Of a DNA stretch of 64,000 nucleotides, positions 33,001-45,700 are shown piece after piece (position 1 is the first letter of the stretch; each line of letters begins with the position of its first letter). A program made the translations under genes and the position numbers. Source of the DNA: Symbiodinium microadriaticum (lineage: Eukaryota > Sar > Dinophyceae > Suessiales > Symbiodiniaceae); NCBI GenBank assembly GCA_001939145.1, contig LSRX01000822.1, positions 82,951 to 146,950 on the forward strand. The letters run 5' to 3'. Below the pieces are notes generated by a model that made no database searches, was not told the origin of the DNA, and saw only the letters and a program-made list of their open reading frames with translations.

Positions 33001-35240
33001 AAAACACGCTGCATTTGTTTGTCCCTTGGGCCCAAGCAAGGAGCTTTCTCGCACTGAGACAGCGTCCTCCCCCGCATCACATGCTCTCACGAGTCGAACG
33101 CGAGGTACTTCCCATCGACCTGGACAGTCAATACTGCAGCAAGCATGCACGTTGCAACTGTTTAGATTCCCGCAAATTGCATATTTGCACAGTGGGTGCC
33201 CGGCCCTGCGACTGTTGCGCTGAGAGTAGAGACAAACAGCTTTTGAGACCATGGCAAGCAGTCTGGGCCTCAGAAGCTCCGGACGCAAACCCGTGATGAC
33301 TTTGTCGGGTCGAAGTGCTTTGCCGATGTAAGATGTGTAAAGCATATGCGAGAAAGACTAGGTTTTGTTCTATATCTCGAGATGGCATTCGAAGGTTTAT
33401 GCGCATTGGTCCGCTCATTTGGTTGAGCAAGTGCACAGCTACGTGTCCTTTTGCATCTTGCCACTGCCGCTAGTTTAGCCTCCGTGCGCTTGGAGCAAAC
33501 TATCCAGTGAGCACGAGGTGAAGAGGTCCCTGCGGCGACTCCAGAGTGTGCTGCTTAGACAGGACGACGTTGGAGAAGCATGCTATGTCTTCACGTTCCC
33601 GGTGCGGTGCCGTCTACACTGTTCTACTTAATCGAATGCCAGGCCTCTCGAAACATGTCGCATGGCAGCTGAAGTGCTGCAGTCCCTAGCAGCGTCTTCA
33701 CTGAGGGCCCTCGAGGGAGGAGAGGACCAGGCCAGTGTTGGACCGTGTCGTTTGGAAGCGTCGCTCGCTTCCGCCTTCTCAGCCGCAGGATAAGAAGGAC
33801 AAACAACCTGGCGGCCTCGAGCCTAATCTGATCGCTGCCTTCCTACGTTCATAGCATGCTTTCGCGAAAGTGCCGTGGCCCAGCTTCAGGTCCGACCCTG
33901 CCTCGCGAACGCATTTCTACACACCAACATCTCGGACAGGCGGATGCCATTTGCGATCTTTGTGTTCGTGCCAATGCTCCGGCCCGGCTGCAGGTCTTGG
34001 ACTGGCGAGCACGGCCCTGAGCTGCAGGGGTTGACGCATGTCGAGGAAGACTCGGTGGAGAAGCGCAGATCACCGATGGCCACAATGCTGCGCAGGGCAA
34101 CTACGGCTGGATCATGCCTATGGAACCTATTCGTCATCCCAAGGCCACCGTTCAGAAGTCTAGATTGCAGGAGGAGTAAGGGAGGATAAGGGAGGAAGTG
34201 TACGTCGATGCTCTGTCCTGGATGATCCTGGATGGCCAGTGACGGCTAGTCTTGAGCTGCTCGAGCTGCGGCTTTATGGGGATCATGCCCGTCCGAAGCA
34301 TGACCCTACGGGATCCAACGACGGCATGCTAATGGCATATTGTTTGTGGCTGCAGTTGCTCCGCTGGCCCCTATCATCCGACTTTCAAATGCTGAGACCT
34401 CATGTGGCTTGTCCGACTTGTGAGAGCATAACGGCATATTCCTGTTGCGACCGGATTGAAGAGGCAATACTTGCAAGCATGTAGAGTCAAGATTTCCATG
34501 TGCCCTTCTGGCCGAGACGCATTACACAATCCGCTTCGCAGGCTTCTATGAGGCAAGGGCGAATCTTCATCAGCCGGACTGACCTTGCCCGAAAACTCGG
34601 ACAAGTGCGGTGTCCTTTCAGTCCAATCTGAGTGATCACTCCTTTTGAAAACGGTTTTGCGCTGCAGCCTCATCGCTAAATCTACCGGTATAGCCTGTGG
34701 TCCTGCAGTCCTGCAGCTGCAACTGCGATTGCGATCGGTGACCTTAGACACATGGCGCAAAGCCAAGGCCAATGCAAAAGATTTGATGCCCGGTACCTTC
34801 GTGCAGTTCCAGATCTTCGAGGACTGCCCATGCTTCTAACTCGCGAGAGCCTGCTGAAAGTCCTCAGCGCCGAAAGGCTGAATATGTGGCTTTTTTTCGT
34901 GGAGATCAGTTTCGCAGCCTGCTGGTACAGAAGTCCGTCGCATGTATTGCATGCTTCCATCGCGCCGTGTCACTTAAAGCACAAGAGCAGCCACCCTCAG
35001 GACGAGCAGGGCTTGGGAGCAGAGAAGTGTTACGTTTGGAAAGGCCTGTCAGCTGGGCTACAGTGAGCAGGAGTTCGCAGCGGATTGCTGGACCTTCCAT
35101 CGCGATTTTAGTGTATTACCCAGAATATCCCCAATTTTTCTGCGGCTTCACTACGGGCTGGCCCCGAGTTTGGAAGAAGCTGCGAGACTGGATGCTGTTG
35201 AAAGCCACTTCCGACATGCCATCAGGCCCACCGAATTTCA
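27029..35240. other. Long region without recognisable gene
   Basis: I find no supported gene in about 8 kb. Notes: a G/T-rich patch at 28,020-28,200; a decayed AGT/AGC array at about 29,040-29,275; a purine-rich stretch at 29,320-29,500. Open frames of 60-190 codons occur on both strands but none shows a motif I know. Very short exons of divergent genes could be hidden here. Confidence 0.4.
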
Positions 35241-35248
35241 TGTTCTTC

Positions 35249-36515
35249 AAGGGCAAGGGAAAGGGCACCAGCCTTAGGGCGATTTCGGCTTTGCACTTGT
35301 ATTGTCTCGGAATCGCAACTTCACTCTGAAAAGTTGTCGGCTGCTGTGGGCTGGATTCTGAACATCTTGGATTAGATGGTTCAAGGCTAAAGGGCATCTT
35401 CAGGGCTTTGCCGGTGACCTTGGGGCCTTCGCTCACCCGGCTGTGCCGATGGCAGCCTTGCACTCGCTATCCTCACTGCTGCACTCCACGGGTTCCAAAC
35501 ACACCTTTCGCGATGCCCAGTGTGGCAGCATGCGCGGAAATACCGGTTTTGCTAGAATACAGCTCAGAAACCAGAGGGTGGACGGTGTTGTAGGAAGCCA
35601 TGCCTGTGGACGAGAAATTACTGTAGTCCCTTCGATCGCAACAATCCAGCAATCGAGGCAAAGGGAAAAAGGGCGAGAAGGGGCAGGATGCCCAGCCTTT
35701 TCGCCTTGTCGATTCGGCTGCCCGAGAAGTGCACATTCCCCTGCTGTCGCTCTCAGGCCCAAAGGTGAAGGTGGAAAGCCCGGCGAGGAGAGGAAGGACG
35801 GAAAGCAAAGTGAGGCAGTGACGCACATCCTGCTCAAGATCCGTAGCTGCTAGCTGTGCTACCGTGAAATCAAGTCCGCCCAGCAGGCACCGCTGGGCAA
35901 GGGACCCTCCCAGGGAGGTGCCAACAAAGGCCCGCCGGCAGCACCGCAGCAGTTGACATCTACACAACGCGGAAAAGGCTTGTTGGAAATCGGAAACCTC
36001 ATTTCCCGAGATCACAGCTGAAGGCGACTCCAAAGGCAAAGGTGGCAAGCCTGGTGGTCGAGGCTCTCCTTGCATTTTTGAGACACGGCTATCCGTGTTC
36101 CAGATCGGTTCATGGTCATGCAAGTAGAGCCTGAGCTCACGAGTTGTGCCTTGTCTTGCCAGGGCCCGGAGGTCCACCCAGTGGCCCCGGCGGTGCAGGA
36201 CGAGGACCTATGGCCTCAACGGCTTCTTACTGCAAACTCCGCATTCGCCGCTCCTGCAGAATAGCTATGTTGGACTGCACTTGTAAGAGGAATACTAGTG
36301 ATCTCAGGTGTAGAATTAGAACCGGTGCTTTGTAGCTTACCAGGAGTTGCCCGGCTGACTCTCACGAAATCAGATCTGACTCGGTTCAGCTTTGACATCG
36401 GCCTGAGAAGGGAGCACTGGTTGTGGTCCCCACTCTTGGAAGGACCCGGAGGGCCAAAAGGCGACCGACCTAAAGGCGGCCGCAAGGGAAAAGGCCGGGC
36501 CTTGTGCAAACTGAG
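35249..36515 (+). CDS. Gly/Lys/Pro-rich exon-like pieces
   Basis: Short + strand segments share a Gly/Lys/Pro-rich composition though they lie in different frames: about 35,249 (FKGKGKGTS), 35,655 (EAKGKKGEKGQDAQ), 35,758 (RPKGEGGKPGEERKDGKQ), 35,874 (KSAQQAPLGKGPSQGGANKG), 36,013 (EITAEGDSKGKGGKPGGRGS), 36,163 (GPGGPPSGPGGAGRGP) and 36,445 (GPGGPKGDRPKGGRKGKGR). They may be exons of one disordered, RNA-binding or collagen-like protein. Splice sites were not resolved, and a nucleotide bias towards GGCAAAGG could also explain them. Confidence 0.3.
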
Positions 36516-37348
36516 CCCTTCTGCATAATACTAGTGACTGGGCTTGGTCGGTTCATGCTGCTGCTTGTTCACACATTGTCACGCAAGGTGATGACGGAAA
36601 GAGCGGTGGAGGTGCAGCGTGTGTAGTTCGTGTTGTATGTCGCGATCCCACTGATGACGGCCTGTTCACTTGTTCACCTTTTGGTCTTATTTACGACAAC
36701 AGCTACTGGTTGTCTTAGCACGCCCTGCTACGGTCTCCGCTTGCAGCGGTTCGCAATGAATCACAAAGCACAGCTGCTTTCCTGCACACAGTCGCATACA
36801 TCTTGGGCTTGACTGCATGCGTATGGCAGCCGCCCAGGGCTTGACACTGTGACGGCATTTCCGGCTGTCTCTAATCGTTACTGAGCGCCAGTCTGCAGAC
36901 ATGATCTCCTGTTGACGTAGAGGTGGAAAGGTCCGTGTTGCGCTTAACTTGCCAGGCATGCGACCGCTTGGGACTTACAGTTGCAGCGGCATGGAAAGGG
37001 ATTCCCCACCGTGGCCTTGCTGGCATCGCACATCATGGGCATCGGCGGTCTTCGAGTTTGCCTTCCGTTTTAATTTCTCATACGGAACCAAAAGGCAGAT
37101 ATCTCCAGATCGGAAGCGCAAGAAAAATGTAGAGCTCTCGAGAGCGCTTGCACTTTGAGTTGCACCCACCGCCCCCCTTCAGGTCAATGGGTGCCAACAC
37201 CAAGGCTGAGTCTGCAGTGCACTGCAGCGTGTGATTCAGCTTTCTTCCCACAGACTTTCGCACGTCGTGCCTCAGAATGTTCTTCGCTTGCAAACACGGC
37301 TCGAGTAGAAGGAGATTTGTTTCAACTCCTCGCGTGCCCCTGTGGCCA

Positions 37349-38095
37349 ATGACTCGGTGCCGTTCCGGCCTTTGCGTCAAATGCTTGGCCTTCGTTGTGG
37401 TCCTTGCGGCGGCAGCACTTTTACTGCCGCTGGTGCTGAAAACATCTGAGCCTGAAGTGGTTGATGAGGAAGGTAAGGGTGGCCCCGCACAGGGTCACCG
37501 TGGCACCTTACCTACTTTCAAGCTTGGGCCCGTCGAAAACCTGAAGCCTTTAACTTCAAGTGAGGAGAAGACGCTGGAACAGGGAAAGCTGGTCCTTCGC
37601 CAGGAGGAAGACCCCACTCGAGGCAAAGGGCTGGCCATTAGAGATATGGCCGCCACGCCAGACGATGTGATGGAAGAACTCTTGGATTTCTCCACTTATA
37701 AGAAGAAGGTCGCCATGTGCTCCAGCAGCATCGTGTATGGACGGAAGAAGCTCCGCGGGGGCAAGGAGCAGATCAAAGTCGAGATGTCCTCCACGATCAT
37801 TCCAGGCTTCTCTTTCCATTGCTACTTCGACCACACTGCCGATCGGAAAGGACATTCCATGATATGGTCCTTGGATTATGACCGACGCTCAGATGTGGAC
37901 GACATCAAGGGAATGTGGTATGTGGAGCCACACCCGACAAAGGAGGGATGGTCGCGAGTGTATTACCAAATCGACATGCGTCTCAGGTACAAGATCCCCG
38001 GAGTTCTCTACAGAGCTTTGTCGTCAAGCAGTCTCAGCAATGCCGTGTCCTGGGTGAAGGACTACAGTGAGAGGCGGGCTGCCAAGCATCGGTGA
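37349..38095 (+). CDS. START/SRPBCC-like lipid-binding-fold protein with N-terminal hydrophobic segment
   Basis: One uninterrupted frame of 248 codons from the ATG at 37,349 (an in-frame ATG at 37,277 would add 24 residues). After MTRCRSGLC a hydrophobic helix (KCLAFVVVLAAAALLLPLVL) could be a signal anchor or the first part of an organelle-targeting leader. The rest fits the Coq10/START-like (SRPBCC) fold as found in plastid and other eukaryotic proteins: a strand region EVEMSS-like before IPGFSFHCYFDHTADRK, then MIWSLDYDRRSDVDD, WYVEPHPTKEGWSRVYY, and a C-terminal helix LSNAVSWVKDYSER. These proteins bind hydrophobic ligands in a cavity; the ligand is not predictable. It is unusual in being intronless among intron-rich neighbours, which would fit a retrogene, but I see no leader relic just upstream. 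The stop is the TGA at 38,093-38,095. Confidence 0.65.
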   Translation: MTRCRSGLCVKCLAFVVVLAAAALLLPLVLKTSEPEVVDEEGKGGPAQGHRGTLPTFKLGPVENLKPLTSSEEKTLEQGKLVLRQEEDPTRGKGLAIRDMAATPDDVMEELLDFSTYKKKVAMCSSSIVYGRKKLRGGKEQIKVEMSSTIIPGFSFHCYFDHTADRKGHSMIWSLDYDRRSDVDDIKGMWYVEPHPTKEGWSRVYYQIDMRLRYKIPGVLYRALSSSSLSNAVSWVKDYSERRAAKHR

Positions 38096-38254
38096 TACTG
38101 AGCTAAAGACAGCTCATGCTTATCCAGAGTTTTAGCCGTGCCTCAGAGCGAATCGAAAGGAACTGCTGCCCCCCTCTCACACGGAACTGAAGCACTGTCT
38201 CATTGACAGCTTGAGCCCTCCAAGGGCTTTGGGCACACTCCCAAGACATCGAAT

Positions 38255-39065
38255 CGCCGGTGCAGGGTGGCGGCCGCGGCCCAGGCTTTGGAGGACCTTT
38301 CAATGTTGTCGCAGTGCCGTTGTTCCGTGAATTCCTGGAAGGAACCAGGTTCGGAAGCTAAGCTCGTGCTCGGGATGAACCCTAGAAAGCCGTGCGAGCC
38401 TGCACACTTGCCGTCGTCGCAGGAGAGTAAAAGTAGAAGTGTACAGTCTTAGCGCAGTAGTCCCGGCGACATCGTAGCCCCGTGTGACGAAGAAGGTCAG
38501 GTTCAGATGCCCTCATGTGCACATCTGAATACACGAGGACGCGGTGACGGAGGCAAAGGCCGTGGTGGCAAACCGCAAATGGGAGGAATCGGAGGCCGGG
38601 CAGGAAGGGCCTTCAGGCTTGGCTTTTGGCAATGCTCGTGCCTGCAGGCGACCGCCCGGTTCCTGCTGCAGGTTCTCTGGGAGGCTATCAATGGGTGCCT
38701 AAGGTGTTCCGCGTTTGAATGGAATGCGCTCACCTGACACGATCTGGTATAGAAAACCATTTGCAGATGAAGTGCATACGCGCGGTTCGTTCGGAATGTC
38801 GTTGGCCAGCATGGAACAGGTACCCGGTTTTTGCTGCGTGCTGGCAGAGTTTGTAGCAACTGATATCTCAAGCACTTCGCAACTTGTGAAGGTGCTCCTG
38901 GGGCACCAGCACAGCTTGAAGCTCAATACTTCGGCAGATCACACGGAAGCAATGGCTGGCCTCTTCCAACTTCTGTGCAGTTTGCCTGGTTCTCGTAGTG
39001 AGCGCTCACCTTGCCAAGGGCAAACCGGCCCAGCCAACAGATGCCTGCGAACCCGCAGCAACCGC
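38255..39065 (+). CDS. Gly-rich exon-like pieces downstream of the START-like gene
   Basis: Three further pieces resemble those at 35.2-36.5 kb: about 38,263 (QGGGRGPGFGGPFN), 38,527 (RGRGDGGKGRGGKPQMGGIG) and 39,006 (AHLAKGKPAQPTDACEPA). They may continue the same putative gene, which would then enclose the START-like gene, or be independent. Splice junctions are not resolved. Confidence 0.25.
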
Positions 39066-40740
39066 AGGCAACGGTAGCACGCAACACTCCACGCTCCTTG
39101 TGTTGACTCAACGGATTGGCCTCTCGGGTTTAGATTTTCGCACTTTGCCGATCTCTGCAAGCTCCTGCAAGTGTGACTCCTTTAGAAGGGGATTTCTGAC
39201 AACAGGGGTGAAGGTATTGCAACCAGGCGCATGAAGCGTGCCGGTCTTGAAGGTCCCCCAGCCACAGATTCAGCCACAGCTCGGCATGGGCGCGGCAGGC
39301 CTTGTGCCCAACAGAAACATGAAAACATGTGCTGCTTGCATGATCAGTCCAGCACGGACAACTGCATCACCGAGCATGGAGAAGCGCTTCACCGCGACCG
39401 TGCTTCTCACCAGTGTCATCAAATAGATCGAAGCAAGACCTGTTGGACATGCAAGGCCCTACATTGCGAGGTTTCGGTATCAGACACAAACCTCCCAGGA
39501 CTTACACGGCCAGCAACGGCATGGACGTCACCTGTGCGGGTATTCGGTCCAATACTAGCAGCATTGAACTTGGATACCATACATGCATCACTCAGATTCC
39601 CCAGCGGCAAAGACCCTTCATCAATTGGTATCGATCGCAGCCTGCGATCGAAACACTGCGGCTGCTCGCAAGGTGGCACAGGTTCGACAGGGCATGCAGA
39701 GTGAGCCTGCATGGAACCGGCATCGTTGAGTCGAGCTGTTGCCATACATGCAAGGAGGTGCATGGCTGTTCGTGGTGATGGCGTTCAGCGCTCTCCGACT
39801 TTCTTCGTTGGTGCCGAGACCTGCCTTCTGACAGACTGTGGCAGACTTGCCCGTGCATTGATCCGTAGTGAATCATAGCGGGTCATGTTAAAGCATGTCG
39901 TATATCATCTTCTCTGTGACTGGCTGAGATACTCTTTTTGAGGAGAAGCAGAAACGAGACTTAGATGCCTTCCAGCGACGAGAGCAGCAACTGGCCGAAG
40001 CTTACCACAAGAACAAGCCTTTATGCTTCCTGCATGCACAGACCGAGGGAGAGAGGTCGGCAAGCCTTAAGGTATGCTTGGCTTAGGTGGTACAGGTTGA
40101 TTGCGCAAGGTCTGCAAGTTAGTCTCTTGTGGCATTTGCTGTTAAGTGATTCCTGCTGGACTGCGAGGTTTCAATTCATGTGCCTTCCAGAAGACACATC
40201 CAGTCAAAGCGAAGTCTGGACACCGAGATGCAGATGCGACGTTAGTGTCCCCAATGGTTGCCGCTTGCACGCACTGAGTGTGTCACCGGGGATCGCCGAA
40301 TGCGCAAAGTTGAGTTGCGATTTGCACCCACTGCCTATAACAGCTTATATGCCTGACAGGCGTGATTGATGAGGCTAACCGCGATAGTGCCAATTCACAG
40401 GAGGGGTCTTCAACAGGTCCTGTCGGTGCAGGCGACAAAAATGTCTTTTGAAGCTCTTTACGTCTTACGTCGGGTAGTGCCTATGTACGAAGCATTGCCT
40501 GGCAACGAAATCTCCGTGACGAATCGCCTTTATTTCAAAAGTCTGGTGAGTCCATAAGTGGTAGGAAGGCTGGGCTAAGACTTAATGGCATGTTGGGACT
40601 GCGTGGGTACTTCAAAGGGGCACGGAAAGGGCTGAGCGATGTACGGTATTGCTTCCTGTGCATCGAGGCACCCGCAAAATCCCGCAAACCCCTGCCTCCC
40701 GGACCCAAACCCGGATCGGTGCCGATGCAGGCCAGGACTT
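39066..40740. other. Region without recognisable gene
   Basis: I see no gene or strong repeat here. Confidence 0.4.
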
Positions 40741-41335
40741 GAAGTAGTAGATGAAGTTCACAGCAAGAGCAATGTCATTGGCACCAATATCGGCCGCAGT
40801 CGCAGCATCAATAACAGCAGCAGCAGCCGCAGCAGTAGGAGCAGTAGCGGTAATTGTCGTTGTCGGCGCCGGCGGGATCGACGTCGCCGACCTCAAGGTG
40901 GTCGCAGTCGCAGACTATGTCGTCGTACGTAGTAGTTGTCGTCATCGTCATAGTAGCAGTAGTATCAGTAGAAGTAGCGGTAGAAAAGGGCAACAGCAGT
41001 GGCAGTGTCAGTAACAACAGTGTTTGTACCGTTTTGAATTTGTTGTTAATCACGATTACTATCACTATCTGTTTTTTTGCTACTATTACTAGCATTATTA
41101 TTATTAGTAGTAGTAGTACATGGTGCCGGGAATCTAGAGCCACTAATGTTGTCGGTCATCTTGCTATGTTGGTCATCTTGCCGCACTTGCCCCACTCGAA
41201 ACCGGGGAGCGGGGGTGTGGTGCAGGTGGTAATCCTGGTCATCTTGCCCCATTGGCCACATTGCAACATTGCATGTCAACTAGCATCCCTTAGTGGATCT
41301 AGATTCCCGGCTAGTAGCAGAAGCAGAAGTAGTAC

Positions 41336-41372
<37 letters not shown>

Positions 41373-41373
41373 C

Positions 41374-41451
<78 letters not shown>

Positions 41452-41452
41452 C

Positions 41453-41493
<41 letters not shown>

Positions 41494-41577
41494 CAGTAGC
41501 AGTAGCAGTAGCAGTAGCAGTAGCAGTAGTAGTAGCAGTAGCAGTAGCAGTAGCAGTAGCAGTAGCAGTAGCAGTAG
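40741..41577. repeat. Decayed then pure (AGT)n/(AGC)n arrays, left of gap 2
   Basis: From 40,741 to about 41,120 the DNA is an interrupted AGC/AGT/GTC array. Around 41,155-41,250 GGTCATCTTGC occurs three times. From about 41,310 to 41,577 it is a nearly pure AGT array, then AGCAGT, running into the N gap. Confidence 0.85.
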
Positions 41578-41923
41578 NNNNNNNNNNNNNNNNNNNNNNN
41601 NNNNNNNNNNNNNNNNNNNNNNNNNNNNNNNNNNNNNNNNNNNNNNNNNNNNNNNNNNNNNNNNNNNNNNNNNNNNNNNNNNNNNNNNNNNNNNNNNNNN
41701 NNNNNNNNNNNNNNNNNNNNNNNNNNNNNNNNNNNNNNNNNNNNNNNNNNNNNNNNNNNNNNNNNNNNNNNNNNNNNNNNNNNNNNNNNNNNNNNNNNNN
41801 NNNNNNNNNNNNNNNNNNNNNNNNNNNNNNNNNNNNNNNNNNNNNNNNNNNNNNNNNNNNNNNNNNNNNNNNNNNNNNNNNNNNNNNNNNNNNNNNNNNN
41901 NNNNNNNNNNNNNNNNNNNNNNN
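41578..41923. other. Assembly gap (346 N)
   Basis: Undetermined bases following a trinucleotide array; probably an unresolved repeat. Confidence 0.99.
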
Positions 41924-42194
41924 GGGTGGGGCTGATCATGACGACATTGGTACACAGACACCCCGAACAATATCTCCACAAGAGCCGTTTTACTCGGTAT
42001 TTACAGTCCTTACACCAACACACCGTAGGACACAACACACGCGCGTAAACCTTTTCGAGCAACGCCTCCCACACAAAACACAAAACAGCCTTGTGATTTG
42101 CGCACTTCGAAAATAAACTGAAATAAGCACGCCACCACAGCGGCAGCTGCGTTTTTCAATTTTTAGGGGTACGGTAAACACGGTGGCGGGTAGT

Positions 42195-42380
42195 GCTAGT
42201 ATGCAGTAGCAGCAATAATACGAACAAAAATAGTAATAGTATGAATAGTATAAATGACGGGCAGTAATAATAGGAGTATGATGAGTAGTGGTAGTTGTTT
42301 TTGTTGCTGTTGCTGTAGTTGTGGTGGTAGTTGTTGTTGTGGTTGCTGTTGATGTTGCTGTTGCTGTTGTTGTTGCCGCC
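42195..42380. repeat. Interrupted AGT/TTG trinucleotide array
   Basis: AATAGT and AGT units pass into GTTGTTG/GTTGCTG units around 42,293-42,380. Confidence 0.75.
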
Positions 42381-42795
42381 GTAGTGTACTTGTGGGAGGA
42401 ATCTTTGGCCTATGGCCGCCTGTAAAAGTGTTTCAGCTTGGTTTGAATCCCAATTTCTTCTAGCTGAAGTTGTTGATCGGCGGCGCGCCTGGGCCAGGGT
42501 TGCACCCCTGTGTGGCAGGGTCTGACTACACATGAAACGAAAGATCGCGAAAGAGCCGCGAACGTGAACATTTGCGATGGAAGCAAACTTGTCACGAAAA
42601 GGCACTGACCGATTTCCACCGATGCAACCTCATGGAAATCTACACCTCATGGTCCGTGTACATAGTTTGGGTTAGAGCCTATAGGCTTATCAGGCACTGC
42701 CAGAGGTTGCTCCTTCAAAGCAGCCGTCAGACTCCAACAACCGCCCATCCACAATTACGAAGATGGCAACAGGGCACCTTTCAGCAATGGCTCAG

Positions 42796-45700
42796 GTTGG
42801 TGTTGCTGATGGAGTGTCTCAGATCGAAGAGTACGGGATTGACTCATCAGAGCTGCTGCTTGGAACATTTTGGACATCTGGAGTGCTCTTGCATTCCGTG
42901 CTCTGGACTGCACAGTACAACCCTGTCTAAGGCCGACAGAGTTGCTCCGGCAGTGCGAGGACAGGGCCTTCCAGCAGCTACTGCCTGGACGCGGAGCACG
43001 CGTCACTCGGCCGAGACTGCAATAGAATCTGCAGTGCAGGACGGGTTGAGAGCGAGAAGTTGGCCCGGCATATGTATCACTCAGGAGCACTATCATGGCC
43101 CCATCCCTCTGGTCAAGGAGGCCTTCCGCAATACGGAGCACATGCCTAAGGACGGCAGCAGGCAGACAAGGGGATTGCGTCCTCGAACCTTGCCGGGCTC
43201 AGTCCGGGCTGGCTGTGCCACTTCTCGTTCTGATATGCTGCATGGTCGTGCTGGGGCTTGCGTCCGACGCCGACACTTCCATCAAGATCTAAACAACGAA
43301 TGCATGCAAGTGCCCGGAGCATACACTGTTGAGTAGAGAGCACGAAAACTTTTTTGTCAGGGTGCTCTGAGGTTTCGGCTGATGATATTTACTCGTTGGC
43401 CATGGTCAAAGGCTTTATGTAGCGTCGCGCTAAGGCAGGAATTGAATGTGAGTCTGGATGATGAAGCCGGCCGTACGGAGTGCCACCGAAACCTCAAGCA
43501 CAGTGGGTTAGGATCTGACTTGACTCTGCAGCGTGTGCTTCATCGGCCGAGGTGCTTAGGGTCTACGACGCTCGTCCTGGCAGCGCGGATGCAAGATTGA
43601 CGCGAGTCGGAACCCAGCACCATGTGCATCTGGACGAACTCTAGTCGCTTCGCCTTCCCTCTGTGTTAACGCTTGCTAGGCTAGGACCTACTGAGGCCTT
43701 GCTGGACAACTCCACGAAGATCCATGGAAAGCTGCATCCCATGATAGCAGCCGCTTGACCAGACAAAACCAGAGGGCAAGCCTTCCACACAACAGCTCCC
43801 ACCCTGCGTTTCTGGCTGCCGCTTCGTGTATTTGTCTTTCCGAGTGCCTGTGTCTGTCTTTGTTTTCTTTGAGTCTGTGTGTGTGTGTGTGTGTGTGTGT
43901 GTCTCTGTCTGTCTGTGTCTGTCTGTGTCTGTCTGTCTGTGTCTGTCTGTCTGTGTCTGTCTGTCTGTGTCTGTCTGTCTGTGTCTGTCTGTCTGTGTTT
44001 GTCTGTCTGTGTCTGTCTGTCTGTGTCTGTCTGTCTGTGTCTGTCTGTCTGTGTCTGTCTGTCTGTGTCTGTCTGTCTGTGTCTGTCTGTCTGTGTCTGT
44101 CTGTCTGTGTCTGTCTGTCTGTGTCTGTCTGTCTGTGTCTGTCTGTCTGTGTCTGTCTGTCTGTGTCTGTCTGTCTGTGTCTGTCTGTCTGTGTGTCTGT
44201 CTGTCTGTCTTTCTGTCTGTCTTTCTGTCTGTCTTTCTGTCTGTCTCTCTGTCTGTCTCTCTGTCTGTCTCTGTCTGTCTCTGTCTGTCTGTCTGTGTCT
44301 CTGTCTGTCTCTGTGTGTGTGTGTGTTTGTGTTTGTGTTTGCTTGTTTGTTTTCCTTGTAGGTGTCATTCTGTCCTTGTCTCTGTTTGTTTGTTTTGGGT
44401 CCCCGTGTCTCGGGGCTCGGCGTCGGAGATCATCAGAAAGCACCAGAAAAAACTGCAAGAACAGCGGGGCTGCCTACAATTCTCACGAGAGCTGTGCTGG
44501 GCTTGGCCGAGAACGGGAGAACACCATGAAAATAAACATACTTCGACAACGACGTTCCTATTAGTACGGGTACCTATAGGGACTGCTCTTTGCCTGCATC
44601 CTGTGTCGGTTGTTTCCCTGCGGGTGCGGCGGGATGCAGAGGGTGCATGTTTGCAGCGTGCATCTTGCTTTTTCGAAAGGTCTGTGTATCATGCATCGTT
44701 ATCTTGCCACCGTTCTGACCTTAGCCAGTGCTCGCAGGTCATCTCCGTTGGCGACTGCGAGTTAGTCATCTTGCAACTTGGCTCATCAATCGTGAGCCTC
44801 TGAGGCTCAACTGCGGGGCAGTGTGGCATCAAGACTACAGTGACTACAGCATTACAAGAATTCGAAGTTCAATCTGATTTGGCTGAGACCACAGGGCTGG
44901 TGGCTTTGTGCCTGAAGTCGTGGAAACTCGTGTTGCGCAGACTTTGCAAAGCACCACTTTTCTGCACATTTCGGGGGCGTTCTCCGAGGCGGCGGTTGCA
45001 AGGTCGTTCGGGCCCTTTGGAACTCGTGTTCCATACAGCACCTCCGCAGCAGGCAGTTGCCATTTTTTTTAAGCTGAAGAAGCTGTCAATTGCTGGGATG
45101 AAGGCATGCAGGGCAGATCTTGTCACTCTCTGCACAGGGATGCAGTCACGCGGATCGGCCTGCAACCATTGGAGCTCGACTCCTCGACCATACAATGAAA
45201 TCGCGGAAGTCGGTGATGCCAAGTGGGCCGATGCGCGCGGACACACAGAGTGCGATACGGTCAGAACCTTCCAGACCAGCGCGCCTATACCAGGGGTTCG
45301 ACTTAGTCAGACCGGTCGAAATCTTGAAGTCGGTGGGTTCCCATCATGTTAGCTGCCTTTTGCTCGGCACCTGCAAACCTAAGTACAGAGCTCAATGTCG
45401 CGGTGATTGTAGCGTCGCCGTGAGCTTCGATAGCCGGGAATGCTTTGTCGTGCTGGGTGCCTAGACTTCTTAGTTTTTGGGTTTGGCGGAGGCTTACTAG
45501 GCTATAGGTTTGGTTCACGTGACACTCGCATGATCCCGCATGTGGGGTCTCTAAACGTCTTGAAGCCCCTGTCCCCGTGTTGGTTACTCCTTCCTGGTTG
45601 TCTGTATCTTCAGTGTAGCCTGTCCGCTAGTAGGATGCAGTGGGGCTTGTTGGGAATGCCCAAAGTCGTCAAGCTGCAAAGTAGTCCAGTTTGTGTCTCG

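Noticed and set aside
41335-42083. Long - strand frames across gap 2
   Set aside because: Repeat and N translation only.
43688-44803. Cys/Ser/Val- and Thr/Asp/Arg-rich frames of 160-325 codons on both strands
   Set aside because: Produced by the 14-bp minisatellite, which has no stops in any frame.
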